IMG/VR virus record: IMGVR_UViG_3300028556_000001
Coordinates: 1 to 64,000 of that record
Source: a virus
Strand: one strand, 5' to 3'
Length of the DNA stretch: 64,000 nt
Below the pieces are notes generated by a model. It saw nothing but the letters and a program-made list of their open reading frames with translations. It was not told the DNA's origin and made no database searches. The translations under genes were made by a program, and so were the position numbers. Position 1 is the first letter of the stretch. Every line of letters begins with the position of its first letter. Shown piece after piece: positions 49,967 to 57,968 of this stretch.

Positions 49967-50943
49967 GGCTTTGTGGGGTTGGAGAGGTGGCTGAAGATGA
50001 TGCTCCTGATTTCATTTGTGAAACCGTAAATGTCATGTTTAAGGAGGAAGATATCTAGCTCCCTCGCCGCACCCTCCGCCGCCTTCTCCAGCGATGCGGC
50101 GTGCTCTTTATCAGCGTCGGCCAATCCCTTCTTGTAGTAAGCCATCAACTCCTTCGCGTGGCCTGTAATTTCATCTTGCAACTGAATAGTGCGTTCTGAT
50201 TGCTGGTGAATAATTCCCTTGAGTCGCCCAATCTCCTCCTCGTGCTTCCGCTCCATGTGGGCGCGACAGGCGTCCCAGCCTTGCTTGGTGTAGATTGGCC
50301 TCATGCTTGAATCTGGCCCGAGGTGAAAGAACGCCTTCTCAAACGCCTCATCCTCGCTGGCCGGGGACGTGGGGGGTTGGGCCAAGTCAGGCTGCGTTAA
50401 GTCGGGTTGAGATAAATCAGGTTGAGTCAAATCGTCCGTCCCCGGCGCAGGGGGTTGGTTAAAGTAGTCCTTGTTCTTTGGGTCAGTTGCCTCAACCATC
50501 GAAGGGGACGCGGGGGGCGGCTTTCCCGCGAGCGCAACCTCAAGCTCTCGTGTATCTCTCGGCGGTAAGTCAGGAGGGAATCTTCCACTCAAAATAATGC
50601 GCTCCCGCGCAGGCTCGTCGTAGCGGGCGACCAGATTATGGGCGTCCTCAATTAGAGCTTTGCATGACCACTCTCCCGTTGACTGGATTACGTTTAGAAC
50701 CTGCACGCAGCGCAATAACATCGAGCACAACTTCCGCTCCCTCTCCGACAGCGGCTCCTTAGCGGGCGGCTGCTCGGCAAGTGTTAGGGCGGCAAAGATG
50801 GCCGCGTTCTTGTGTTCAGCTTCACTGGTTTCAAAGCTCTCCGCAAATGATGGCCATGGGTAAACAGATTGTAACGCCTCATACAGCGGCCTAAGTGCCG
50901 CCGGATTCAGCGCGGGCGGGGTGGGTAGTGTAGGTTGATTCAT
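49963..50943 (-). CDS. Hypothetical 326-residue protein with TQPDL repeats and coiled coil
   Basis: An N-terminal helical domain, a central DDLTQPDLSQPDLTQPDLAQPP stretch (four 5-residue repeats), and a C-terminal coiled coil (IHQQSERTIQLQDEITGHAKELMAYYKKGLADADKEHAASLEKAAEGAA). Possible role in complex assembly. Largest gene of the operon. Confidence 0.65.
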   Translation of the reverse strand: MNQPTLPTPPALNPAALRPLYEALQSVYPWPSFAESFETSEAEHKNAAIFAALTLAEQPPAKEPLSERERKLCSMLLRCVQVLNVIQSTGEWSCKALIEDAHNLVARYDEPARERIILSGRFPPDLPPRDTRELEVALAGKPPPASPSMVEATDPKNKDYFNQPPAPGTDDLTQPDLSQPDLTQPDLAQPPTSPASEDEAFEKAFFHLGPDSSMRPIYTKQGWDACRAHMERKHEEEIGRLKGIIHQQSERTIQLQDEITGHAKELMAYYKKGLADADKEHAASLEKAAEGAARELDIFLLKHDIYGFTNEIRSIIFSHLSNPTKP

Positions 50944-51179
50944 AGCGTTATCTCCTTAATCCGTTGCAGTTTAATCCGGTTGGTGGCCGCTTCAAGCATC
51001 AGTTGTTGCACGCGCTGGGGGAGCGAGCCTTTGCCGTAGTCGCCAAGTTCCAGCCTGAGGTCTTTGACTAGCTGGCGGTAGAGCTTCGCAAAGTGGCACT
51101 GGGACTCCCGCGCCTTGACGCAGGGGGGTTTGCGCCTGCTCTTGACTCCAGCGGGCCAGTCGGGGGATGGGGTGGTCAT
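50940..51179 (-). CDS. Hypothetical 79-residue basic helical protein
   Basis: RRKPPCVKARESQCHFAKLYRQLVKDLRLELGDYGKG; overlaps the next ATG by 4 bases. Function unknown. Confidence 0.6.
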   Translation of the reverse strand: MTTPSPDWPAGVKSRRKPPCVKARESQCHFAKLYRQLVKDLRLELGDYGKGSLPQRVQQLMLEAATNRIKLQRIKEITL

Positions 51180-51466
51180 TTGCGGCTGCGTTTCTTGGGG
51201 ATGAGATTCAGCGATTCGAGCACGGCGCGGGACTTTGGCTTGTAACGCTCAAAATCACAAACGCCGTTGCCAACAAAATTCCATGCCTTATTTCTAGCGC
51301 GCCCCCAGTCGTCGTCGAACCAATACAGTGCGTTAGCCGTCATCTTGCGATACCAGACGCGCCAGAGGACTTGTCCCTTCACCGCGTATTCCGGGTTTAA
51401 AACTCGAATCCCGTCAATACGCACAGGCCGCAGGGCACGAATCGGTTTGGTCTTGGGTGTAGGCAT
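51176..51466 (-). CDS. Hypothetical 96-residue basic protein
   Basis: From ATG 51466: MPTPKTKPIRALRPVRIDGIRVLNPEYAVKGQVLWRVWYRKMTANALYWFDDDWGRAR. Basic N- and C-termini (ESLNLIPKKRSRK). Overlap with the next gene. Unknown. Confidence 0.6.
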   Translation of the reverse strand: MPTPKTKPIRALRPVRIDGIRVLNPEYAVKGQVLWRVWYRKMTANALYWFDDDWGRARNKAWNFVGNGVCDFERYKPKSRAVLESLNLIPKKRSRK

Positions 51467-51470
51467 CGGG

Positions 51471-51755
51471 TTAGGCGTTGTATGTTTTAGGGAACCAGAC
51501 CTTGAGCCACTTGCGCAGGTCGGAGGTGTTTTTAAAAGTCCCCGTGGCGACATCAACTTTATATTGGCAGAACGCAGCGCGAATGTCTCCAGCGTCGTCT
51601 CGCCAAACCGTTATGGCCCCGTTATCGTTGGCCCCGGAGACTGCGCGGGTTTTGCGTATCGCATTCAAAAAGGCCGTTACGCTATTGGCGCGTGCGGCCT
51701 TGACCATCGGGGCTTTTACGCCCGCTAGTCCCTTTAGTGTGTCAGGTGTTTTCAT
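51471..51755 (-). CDS. Hypothetical 94-residue protein
   Basis: MKTPDTLKGLAGVKAPMVKAARANSVTAFLNAIRKTRAV...; last strand FKNTSDLRKWLKVWF. Small alpha/beta pattern; no family. Confidence 0.6.
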   Translation of the reverse strand: MKTPDTLKGLAGVKAPMVKAARANSVTAFLNAIRKTRAVSGANDNGAITVWRDDAGDIRAAFCQYKVDVATGTFKNTSDLRKWLKVWFPKTYNA

Positions 51756-51766
51756 AGTGCAAATTC

Positions 51767-52153
51767 CTAGGCCAGAGGTTCGCGGGCGCGGGCGAGGAAT
51801 CTTTGAGCGTTGCTTAGGGCCGCATGATAGCGTCGGTTTTTTTTGCCCGGTAGAAAGTCCGTTGTTTTGTAGGAAGTATCCATAACAGCAACGGCTGATG
51901 TAAGTTCACCCAGCGCGGCCAAAAGCTCCTCCCGCTCGTTCACGCAGCGCAGGATGTGGGCTAGATTTCCTGCCCGTGTTTCATCGCCACAAACGGGGTC
52001 AACGCCATCGTTTAAGTCTAGGACTTTTGCTAAGTAGGCGGTGCCGCAAGACGTGAAGATATAGCCGCAGGTGCATGGGTCACTTGACCCTTTGCAATAC
52101 TTCCACGGCGTAGGCGAATGCCCCGCCGCGCTGGCTGGTGTGGTGGTTTTCAT
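51767..52153 (-). CDS. Hypothetical 128-residue Cys-rich protein
   Basis: First gene of the minus-strand operon. PTPWKYCKGSSDPCTCGYIFTSCGTAYLAKVL (five Cys) then DDVNLHILRCVNEREELLAALGELT-type helix. The pattern 'HxPxPWxxx...NAxxIxxxVNxxxxLLxAL' is common in phage accessory proteins. Confidence 0.65.
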   Translation of the reverse strand: MKTTTPASAAGHSPTPWKYCKGSSDPCTCGYIFTSCGTAYLAKVLDLNDGVDPVCGDETRAGNLAHILRCVNEREELLAALGELTSAVAVMDTSYKTTDFLPGKKNRRYHAALSNAQRFLARAREPLA

Positions 52154-52213
52154 GGTGTCGGTGGGCTGGGTGTCTGCTGTGCTTGGTTTGTTTCATGCCC
52201 TCACTCTACTCTC

Positions 52214-52355
52214 TTTGTGTTCACACGCAAGTCCCAACACGCAATTTTTTCACTTCACAGCCCAGCTAATGCCAAGACCACACAGGATAAGTTCCGCTAA
52301 TACCAAATTCAATCCCTGTCTCTGTGTTGACATCCCGGCTAGACCATGCTTTGTT
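52214..52355 (+). promoter_or_regulatory. Divergent promoter region with GTGTTCAC motif
   Basis: GTGTTCAC at 52217-52224 lies upstream of the minus operon (gene start 52153). For the plus genes: TTGACA (52327-52332), 17 bases, TTTGTT (52350-52355), upstream of ATG 52412. The motif is shared with three other promoters in the window. Confidence 0.55.
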
Positions 52356-52411
52356 ACCTGCGTTCAACATGAACAACCGACCCGCCGGACTGCGGGAATG
52401 AAAGGCACAGG

Positions 52412-52747
52412 ATGAAAATACATCACACACCAGAGAGCGCATGTAAGGTCGTGCGCGTCATGTTCGCCGGGAAAATCGCCGCCACTTGGCCGGAGTATTT
52501 CCAGCAGCAACAGGAAACCTTCCGCCTTCCTCCCACCTCGCGGGCATTGTCCGGAACTTGGTTGAACAGTCTAAAGGCTTTGATTCTCGTCCGAGAACAA
52601 TGCAACGGGATTAAACGGGCCGGAGCCAAGCCGCGCAAAATTCAATACACTGACGAGGAAATTATGGCAGCAATCGGGAAAATCATTCCCGAGCTTTTCG
52701 CGGAGTATTGGGAGGCCATCAACACTAAGGAGTTTTCCAATGTCTAA
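52412..52747 (+). CDS. Hypothetical 111-residue protein
   Basis: MKIHHTPESACKVVRVMFAGKIAATWPEYFQQQQETFRLPP..., mostly helical, no known domain. Its stop is overlapped by the next start (52740). First gene after the divergent promoter. Confidence 0.65.
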   Translation: MKIHHTPESACKVVRVMFAGKIAATWPEYFQQQQETFRLPPTSRALSGTWLNSLKALILVREQCNGIKRAGAKPRKIQYTDEEIMAAIGKIIPELFAEYWEAINTKEFSNV

Positions 52748-52934
52748 CTCCCTGCCAACCCCACCCACCAGCACGCCCGCCAAGATAGCTACTAAATCCC
52801 GCATGGGGATGCTACCTAATGGCATTGTCCGGCAGCGGCTTTACTTCGCCTTCATTGATGGCGACCAAGCGAGCAATGCACACCCAACACGAGCCAAGGC
52901 AATAGCCGAAGCCCGCAAACGCTATAACGCATGA
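52740..52934 (+). CDS. Hypothetical 64-residue protein
   Basis: MSNSLPTPPTSTPAKIATKSRMGMLPNGIVRQRLYFAFIDGDQASNAHPTRAKAIAEARKRYNA; the end 'A-AIAEARKRY' is basic and helical. ATGA overlap to the next gene. Confidence 0.65.
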   Translation: MSNSLPTPPTSTPAKIATKSRMGMLPNGIVRQRLYFAFIDGDQASNAHPTRAKAIAEARKRYNA

Positions 52935-53359
52935 GCACCCAAACCACCGCCAAGCCGTCTAGGATGCTCCCAAGTGTGCCGCAAGCATCCGACCCTATGG
53001 AGATTGTCAATAAGGCGGTAAACCGCGCACGGAGGCATCTAGCAAAGCCCCTGAAGCACTGGGAGGGGGTGACTAGCCTTCCCCTGCGTGACGCCTCCCA
53101 AGTCATTACGCCAGCCTCCTATAACCAATGCCTGCCAGAAGTGGAAAAGAAGTCCACCATCCACTTCACCGTCCCGCGCTCGACTAAGACGCGATGGGTG
53201 AAGGCGGCGAGGGGGAGACGGCTGGAGGATTGGATTGTGGACATCATCACCCATGCCGTTGACTGCACGGATGCGCTGAATGGGAATTTTAAAAAGGATG
53301 CCATCCGCTTCCCCAAGGAAATGAACTGGCCGCCACGGGTAACGAGGATAGACCCATGA
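52931..53359 (+). CDS. Hypothetical RHH-like protein
   Basis: 142 residues. The segment TIHFTVPRSTKTRWVKAARGRRLEDWIVDIITHAVD resembles an RHH: strand (IHFTVPRST), helix, turn and helix (LEDWIVDIITHA). Followed by an overlapping LuxR-type gene, so it may be a regulatory pair. Confidence 0.65.
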   Translation: MSTQTTAKPSRMLPSVPQASDPMEIVNKAVNRARRHLAKPLKHWEGVTSLPLRDASQVITPASYNQCLPEVEKKSTIHFTVPRSTKTRWVKAARGRRLEDWIVDIITHAVDCTDALNGNFKKDAIRFPKEMNWPPRVTRIDP

Positions 53360-53679
53360 CCCCCCAACTCCTCGACGCCGTGAGATGCCTGCACGGCCTG
53401 TGCCGCCAGCGTGATGGCACGATTACCGTCAGCCTCATGGACTGGCAGAGGCTACAACGCTGCCTGACTGCGCTGGATTCGCCCAAGGCACTCCCCGCCC
53501 TCACCGACAAGCAGTCACGAGTTGTTCACCTCATTTCCCAAAGCATGACGAGCAAGGCCATTGCGGGAATCTTGGGGGTCTCCATCAAGACGGTGGAGAA
53601 GCACCGGCAGGCGGCGATGGACAAGCTGGGAATCCATGACGTGGCGGGATTAACGCGGTGGGTGTTGACAAATCAGTGA
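53356..53679 (+). CDS. LuxR/GerE-type HTH protein
   Basis: 107 residues. LTDKQSRVVHLISQSMTSKAIAGILGVSIKTVEKHRQAAMDKLGIHDVAGLTRW is the full LuxR C-terminal HTH (LTxRExxVLxLxAxGxSxKEIAxxLxxSxxTVxxHxxxIxxKLG). The N-terminal 45 residues are short and show no sensor domain. Likely a phage transcription activator, candidate to bind the GTGTTCAC motif. Confidence 0.9.
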   Translation: MTPQLLDAVRCLHGLCRQRDGTITVSLMDWQRLQRCLTALDSPKALPALTDKQSRVVHLISQSMTSKAIAGILGVSIKTVEKHRQAAMDKLGIHDVAGLTRWVLTNQ

Positions 53680-53818
53680 AGCTGGGTGAGGTTAGGGAAT
53701 GAAATCGGCACTGCCTCACTTTGACCGCTGCCCCCTCTGGCACGATGCCAGACGGCTCCCGGTCGGGGAGCAAGGGGACGCTGGTTAAGATGATTGTCGC
53801 CTGAGCTTAGAGAGTGGG

Positions 53819-54346
53819 TTACTTGTCCTCCGGTTTGGATTGTTGCGTCGGGGGTGGTGGCGTGTCTATGGGCTTCCATTTCGAAAAAGCCAACCCCAGA
53901 AGTCGAACGGGACATAAACCGACGACTTTTAGCAGTGCTAGCATCGCCCTCGGTTCGGTATATGGAGGCATTAGGAATGCTAGACGCAAAAAAATTATCA
54001 TACCCGCGCTCGCAGAGATGCAAAATGCCACTCCTGTGGCGATGCCGAAGTGGAAGAATATACAAACGCAAGCGATTACGAAAACTAGCTGAAAGAAAAA
54101 GTAATCACATGCCCCCTCCCGTGAGTAATGCGGACGAAGCCCCAAGAGGATAAAAAACGGGATGCCAAACGCGAAAATAAAGAGGGCGACGGTAGGTGGA
54201 ATGTCCAGCTTTTCGAGTGGGAGCATTTGAACGACAACAACAATCGAAGTCCCGGCCATAATGCGGCTATTTTGAGACATTGCGCGGAGGGCATTTAGAG
54301 CCTTGAGGGCCTCAAGTGCTTCCGCCTTCTCCGCATCTTCCATCAC
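53819..54346 (-). CDS. Membrane protein, cargo of element C
   Basis: 175 residues. Four probable spans between 25 and 130 (IMAGTSIVVVVQML, VALFIFAFGIPFFILLGL, FFQLVFVIACVCIFFHFG, VAFCISASAGMIIFLRLAF). ATG at 54346 overlaps the stop of the transposase remnant by ATGA, just as orf97 and orf100 do in A and B. Different fold from those, so the gene after the transposase appears interchangeable. Confidence 0.7.
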   Translation of the reverse strand: MMEDAEKAEALEALKALNALRAMSQNSRIMAGTSIVVVVQMLPLEKLDIPPTVALFIFAFGIPFFILLGLRPHYSREGACDYFFFQLVFVIACVCIFFHFGIATGVAFCISASAGMIIFLRLAFLMPPYTEPRAMLALLKVVGLCPVRLLGLAFSKWKPIDTPPPPTQQSKPEDK

Positions 54347-54447
54347 GCCGCTTTAGCTGCGCCCTTGGCGTCTAGCAACCCGATAACGTCACTCAATTCC
54401 CAAACTGTCTTAGAGATTCCCGCAGCCATTGCCGGGGTGCAACGAAG
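54343..54447 (-). pseudogene. IS1-type transposase C-terminal remnant
   Basis: RCTPAMAAGISKTVWELSDVIGLLDAKGAAKAA to TGA at 54345-54343. Matches the C-terminus of elements A/B (RCTPAMAAGVE..; TPAMAAGVE..) and that of the element D remnant (WEVVDIIALLD). Upstream, the catalytic domain is replaced by unrelated G-rich DNA. Confidence 0.8.
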
Positions 54448-54548
54448 GGAGGCAGGAAAGGCGGGAAGGCTCGGGCGGCTGCGCTGACGCCGGAGAGACG
54501 CAGGGAGATAGCGAGGATGGGCGGGAAGGCTGGAGGGAGAGGGCGGAA

Positions 54549-54947
54549 GTGAAACCAGATTATCCGCAACCCGACTTTCGGGAAGACATCCGAGCTTGGT
54601 ATGCCGGGAGCAAGGGAGCGGATTTATCATCCGAAAAGCAGCGGACGGCGTTGCGGGTATTGCTGGCCGTTAAGTATCCTGACGAGGACACCACAAACCT
54701 ACGGGCTGATTGCATCCTGCACGTGCGGCAATACGTGCGGAGTCAGCCGCCCGTTGCGCCGCTCGGGCTTCTGCAAAAAGCAGACGGCCCATTGATTTTC
54801 CCCATGACCGAAAGTGTAGCGGTTGCATTGCATGACCTCGTTGAAAGAGGCATGTCTGTGCCCACTTTGCTAGGGATGGTGAAATTCGTGGCAGAAATCG
54901 AAGGGCGAACAGGCAGGAATCCCGCACCAGAACATCCCCAAGGGTAA
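54549..54947 (+). CDS. Hypothetical 132-residue protein in element C
   Basis: From GTG 54549: VKPDYPQPDFREDIRAWYAGSKGADLSSEKQRTALRVLLAVKYPDEDTTNLRADCILHVRQYV. Helical. Lies opposite in direction to the membrane gene. Cargo or host-derived; function unknown. Confidence 0.6.
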   Translation: MKPDYPQPDFREDIRAWYAGSKGADLSSEKQRTALRVLLAVKYPDEDTTNLRADCILHVRQYVRSQPPVAPLGLLQKADGPLIFPMTESVAVALHDLVERGMSVPTLLGMVKFVAEIEGRTGRNPAPEHPQG

Positions 54948-55098
54948 TCGGCTTATCGTCTTCGTCCGCCATCCCCACACCTTAAACTGAGGCAGTGCCG
55001 AATGTCAACCCTCAGACGATGTTTCCAGCATGAGCGACCGTAATACTCCGCATAAGTCAGGCTAATAGGATGGAAGGGGATGAAGATGGGGCTTGCGG

Positions 55099-55110
55099 TT
55101 GTGTTCACAA
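55099..55110. promoter_or_regulatory. TTGTGTTCACAA operator-like palindrome
   Basis: TTGTG-TT-CACAA, a perfect 5+5 inverted repeat about an AT centre, upstream of the gene at 55183. The core GTGTTCAC matches motifs at 45116, 52217 and 55808. Confidence 0.6.
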
Positions 55111-55182
55111 TGGAGGATTGTGCGGGCATCCGAAACGGATGACCGACCCGGCGGAACCGGGAATGCAAGGAGAGAAAAGACC

Positions 55183-55677
55183 ATGAACACACAGACACAA
55201 AGCAAATTGCCGACTTCGATTCTGACGAAGAACCAAGTTAAGACCTTTGGCCCTAAATTCTACCGCGAAGGCGGGTGCGACTACCGAATCACCGCGAAGG
55301 TCCGTTATGACGACCAGTGCGGGAACGGTCATAATTCCTTCGGCATTACTGCGGAGATTGACCGCAAGGAGCGCGGTAGCTGGCGCGACGATAGCTGTGG
55401 ATGCTGTCACGATGAAGTTGCCAAGCACTTCCCCGAGCTCGCGCCCTTCCTTAAATGGCACCTGACTTCTTCCGATGGTCCCATGCACTACGTCGCAAAT
55501 ACGGAACACTGGGTGAGCGAGCGCAACATGAAGCACGCTCGTTCGACTGCCGTCTGGCCGGAAGCTACCGATGAGGAGCTTTGCACATTGGATTTAAGGG
55601 AGGTCTTACTAGCTCGCCTTCCCGCTCTCATGGCGGAATTTAAGACGGCCATGGAATCGCTGGGATTCACCTACTAA
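55183..55677 (+). CDS. Hypothetical 164-residue protein
   Basis: From ATG 55183: MNTQTQSKLPTSILTKNQVKTFGPKFYREGGCDYRITAKVRYDDQCGNGHNSFGITAEID; CGCCHDEVAKHFPELAPFLKWHL. Cys/His cluster CGCCHD suggests metal binding. Terminator follows. Unknown function, but a pattern often annotated 'hypothetical' in environmental phages. Confidence 0.7.
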   Translation: MNTQTQSKLPTSILTKNQVKTFGPKFYREGGCDYRITAKVRYDDQCGNGHNSFGITAEIDRKERGSWRDDSCGCCHDEVAKHFPELAPFLKWHLTSSDGPMHYVANTEHWVSERNMKHARSTAVWPEATDEELCTLDLREVLLARLPALMAEFKTAMESLGFTY

Positions 55678-55702
55678 CCCAGCCAATCCGCCCGCAGGTT
55701 CT

Positions 55703-55740
55703 ACCCGCTCAGGCTTCACGGTCTGGCGGGTTTTTCTTTT
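55703..55740 (+). terminator. Rho-independent terminator
   Basis: ACCCGC (55703-55708) pairs with GCGGGT (55726-55731), followed by TTTTCTTTT. Just after the gene ending at 55677. Confidence 0.7.
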
Positions 55741-55758
55741 GGGCGGATTCTAGGGGCT

Positions 55759-55815
55759 GAAAATAAATGCAAATAGTGTGTTGACAAGCGGAGGGAGATA
55801 GGCTTTTGTGAACAC
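55759..55815 (+). promoter_or_regulatory. Promoter with GTGAACAC motif over the -10
   Basis: GAAAATAAATGCAAAT element (55759-55774), TTGACA (55781-55786), 17 bases, TTTTGT (55804-55809), and the motif GTGAACAC at 55808-55815 overlapping the -10. The A-rich element is shared with 45091-45109. Confidence 0.6.
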
Positions 55816-55870
55816 ACTCAAAACGAGTAACCGGCTGGGGTTATCCAGCAAAGAAAGGACGAGATAGAAC

Positions 55871-56317
55871 ATGAATAAGCAAACCTCGAAAGTGTATCAA
55901 CAATTCCGCTCTGCGGGATTTACCGCCAAGGATTCACTGTCCAACGCCAAAACCCTGATTGACTTCCAGCAAGCGGAGTCGGCGGGATTGGTTCGCATCA
56001 TTGCGGAGCCGGAGCAGGAAAGTTATTTTGCTGTGTTTGGCGAACCAGAAGGCTACGAAGGCCGAAACGGAAAGCGGGTGAGTGCAGAGCAGGAACGCAA
56101 GGAACTAGAGGCGCAACTGGATGACCTCGGTTGCTGGTGCGTGCAGGCCGAGGTCAAGGATGCACAAGGCGAATGGCAGCAAGTGGAATCGGTGGGAATG
56201 TGCTCGGGATACCAAGACCCATGCTCACCCTTTGAAAACTGCTACGCCATTGGCTTCATGCGCGTGGCCCTTAATCATATTCCCCAAGACGGCCAACATG
56301 ATGATGTTGCCGCGTAA
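55871..56317 (+). CDS. Hypothetical 148-residue protein
   Basis: MNKQTSKVYQQFRSAGFTAKDSLSNAKTLIDFQQAESAGLVRIIAEPEQESYFAVFGEPEGY; a helix then beta segments, CWCVQAEVKD..., ends DVAA. No recognised family. Preceded by a clear promoter and followed by a terminator, so a single-gene unit. Confidence 0.7.
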   Translation: MNKQTSKVYQQFRSAGFTAKDSLSNAKTLIDFQQAESAGLVRIIAEPEQESYFAVFGEPEGYEGRNGKRVSAEQERKELEAQLDDLGCWCVQAEVKDAQGEWQQVESVGMCSGYQDPCSPFENCYAIGFMRVALNHIPQDGQHDDVAA

Positions 56318-56342
56318 CCCACCGCCCAATCCCAACACCTTC

Positions 56343-56380
56343 AACCCTCCCTCCTTAACAGGTCGGAGGGTTTGCTGTTT
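56343..56380 (+). terminator. Rho-independent terminator
   Basis: AACCCTCC (56343-56350) pairs with GGAGGGTT (56365-56372), then TGCTGTTT. Confidence 0.65.
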
Positions 56381-56680
56381 CTGGAGGCTGGGGGTTCAGG
56401 ATGAACGCCAGCACGCCCTAGAGCCTGCCGAGAACGGGCGCAGAGAGGCCGGGGCAAGCCGAGGGCATGGAGCGTAACAGGCAGGCCGGGAAGAGCCCGA
56501 GAAGCCGACAAAGAATGCGTGAGACCCACAAGCAATAGAAAGGAGAGAACCAAGGGACAGGCCAGAGAGCCAACGGCGTCTGTGCCTGTGGGGCTGGAAC
56601 ATGGGCTTGGGGCTGGGAGGGTTTGGAGGCTCAGGCCCAGAGGACACACAGAGGGAGGCTGGGGGCAGGCCGGGTGGGGA
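56381..56680. other. Purine-rich non-coding stretch
   Basis: About 300 bases with a G- and A-rich plus strand and no supported gene. It mirrors the C-rich plus strand at 57.37-57.9 kb, so base skew reverses across the small gene at 56861-57157. Confidence 0.5.
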
Positions 56681-56718
56681 TTGTTAGCTAGTTGTTAGGA
56701 TGTTGTTAGGATGCTAAC
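56681..56718 (+). repeat. Three 11-bp iterons (TTGTTAG)
   Basis: TTGTTAG at 56681, 56692 and 56703, each exactly 11 bases apart, followed by the inverted CTAACAT. One helical-turn spacing suggests binding of a protein array, such as an operator or replication initiator site, upstream of the gene at 56861. Confidence 0.65.
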
Positions 56719-56825
56719 ATCTTTTGGTGGGCTGGAAACCAGACTGCAAAGCAGACGAGTTGCACTTACATTGCATTTGCATTGCAGTTTGTGGCAGGCG
56801 GGATTTGGGCTGGGCTGGAAAATTG

Positions 56826-56850
56826 TTGACTCTAACGTTAAAACGTTTAA
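56826..56850 (+). promoter_or_regulatory. -35 box and paired AACGTT palindromes
   Basis: TTGACT (56826-56831) followed by AACGTT at 56834 and 56842 (8-base spacing) just before ATG 56861. Likely operator or promoter site. Confidence 0.5.
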
Positions 56851-56860
56851 ACCATCAAAA

Positions 56861-57157
56861 ATGGCCTTTCGTCGGTCAACGGTCGCCCAAATCCCTCGCA
56901 TGAAGCTTGCAGTTGACCTGCCTGCTCCAGTGTTTGAGGCTCTGCGTAGCTGGTGCGCCTCGCAAGACAGGCCGTTGAGCATGAGGGAGGGCATCTGCGT
57001 GTGCATTGAAGGACTTGTCGGCAAGGTCAAGCTTGTAGAGCCTGAAATTAAGTTCAAACCTGTGGTGGTCAGCAACTTAGTGGCTGCATCAACGCAAGCC
57101 GTAAAACCCCAAACCGACGAGTTTGACCAGAGAACGATTGTGCCAGACGCGCAATAA
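56861..57157 (+). CDS. Hypothetical 98-residue protein (possible regulator)
   Basis: From ATG 56861: MAFRRSTVAQIPRMKLAVDLPAPVFEALRSWCASQDRPLSMREGICVCIEGLVGKV. The pattern KLAVDLPAPVFEALRSWC..., with a strand then helices, is RHH-like. Preceded by iterons and paired palindromes, it may be a plasmid- or phage-type regulator of its own locus. Confidence 0.55.
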   Translation: MAFRRSTVAQIPRMKLAVDLPAPVFEALRSWCASQDRPLSMREGICVCIEGLVGKVKLVEPEIKFKPVVVSNLVAASTQAVKPQTDEFDQRTIVPDAQ

Positions 57158-57968
57158 TGGCCCTAGGAGCCATCCTGATTGTGGGGTCTGATAGAGGAGA
57201 TAGGCTGAATCGCTGACGCTGCACAGAGGCAAAGGGAATGAGGTTGGCGTGGATTTAGGACGGTCGGGAGAACCCGGTTTGCCCATCCTTTCCTGCCCAT
57301 CCCTGAAAGACTAGACATAATAATTACTGTGCGTGCATGTTGAACGTGGCTTAATACCGTTAGGCTCTCCCTGTGAACAACCTGTCAGCAACCCGAACAA
57401 CCCCGCCCCCAGCCCAGCACCTCCAGACCCCACCACCCCACCCCCACCACCACCCCGGTCTGACCCCTCCCGGTCAAAGGAATGCACCCCATCTTTCTTA
57501 CGCACCCCCGATACTAAAAATTCAGGAACACTGCTCGGAGCACCACCACCGGGGTAGGGGGATTCTTACCTTACCCTATCTGGGTCTTTCTTACGCACAG
57601 CCACCACTAATTTTTCCACCACTGCCTCCCTCTCGCCCCACTACCCAGTATGGCACCTTTCCATCTCCACCCACGCTGTTCATTCTTACGCACACCCGGC
57701 ATTGATTTTTGTGATTTTCCTCAACGGTAGTCGCCCCCCAGCCCAGTTCGGCTTGGCCCACTTCCCCCGCTTCAAGTCGCCCTACCCCCTTGGCCTGCTT
57801 AAACCAGTCCATGCGGTTCAGTCCGCCCTACCACCCCCCTTACCCATTTTGTTCTCCACCCCCCACTCCGGTCTTTATTGGGCCACCCGCCTTTTATTTT
57901 TCGGCCCCTCAGTCACTCTCTTGCCCCTGCTTTACATCAGAGGATTACGGGCGGTCGGGGGCGGTCGG
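57158..57968. other. Origin-like non-coding region with 11-bp repeats
   Basis: 0.8 kb without a supported gene and with a strongly C-rich plus strand. TTCTTACGCAC occurs at 57495, 57588 and 57683 (93 and 95 bases apart), each followed about 10-18 bases later by an A/T block (ACTAAAAATT, CACTAATTTTT, ATTGATTTTT). A partial copy (TTCTTACCTTAC) lies at about 57563. Not a CRISPR: intervals are not alike and the repeat is short. Confidence 0.5.

Larger units (their letters stand above)
53707..54999. mobile_element. Defective IS1-like element C
   Basis: Inverted ends GGCACTGCCTCA (53707-53718 and inverse 54988-54999, then TTT), 1293 bp. The GGCACTG start matches the GGYASTG consensus of elements A, B and D. 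Flanks GAATGAAATC and GAATGTCAAC match at 7 of 10 positions, as a decayed target duplication would. It carries a membrane protein, a transposase C-terminal remnant and one plus-strand gene. Confidence 0.75.

Noticed and set aside
54670-54978. Minus-strand frame opening MADEDDKPITLGD
   Set aside because: Attractive start, but the rest is antisense to the better plus-strand gene and shows no domain.
57495-57693. Possible CRISPR from repeated TTCTTACGCAC
   Set aside because: Repeat is only 11 bp, three copies, with 80+ base intervals that are not alike in form; fits iterons better.
57373-57705. Pro/His-rich open frame in the C-rich gap
   Set aside because: Simple-sequence composition explains it; no start signal, no partner gene, no domain.
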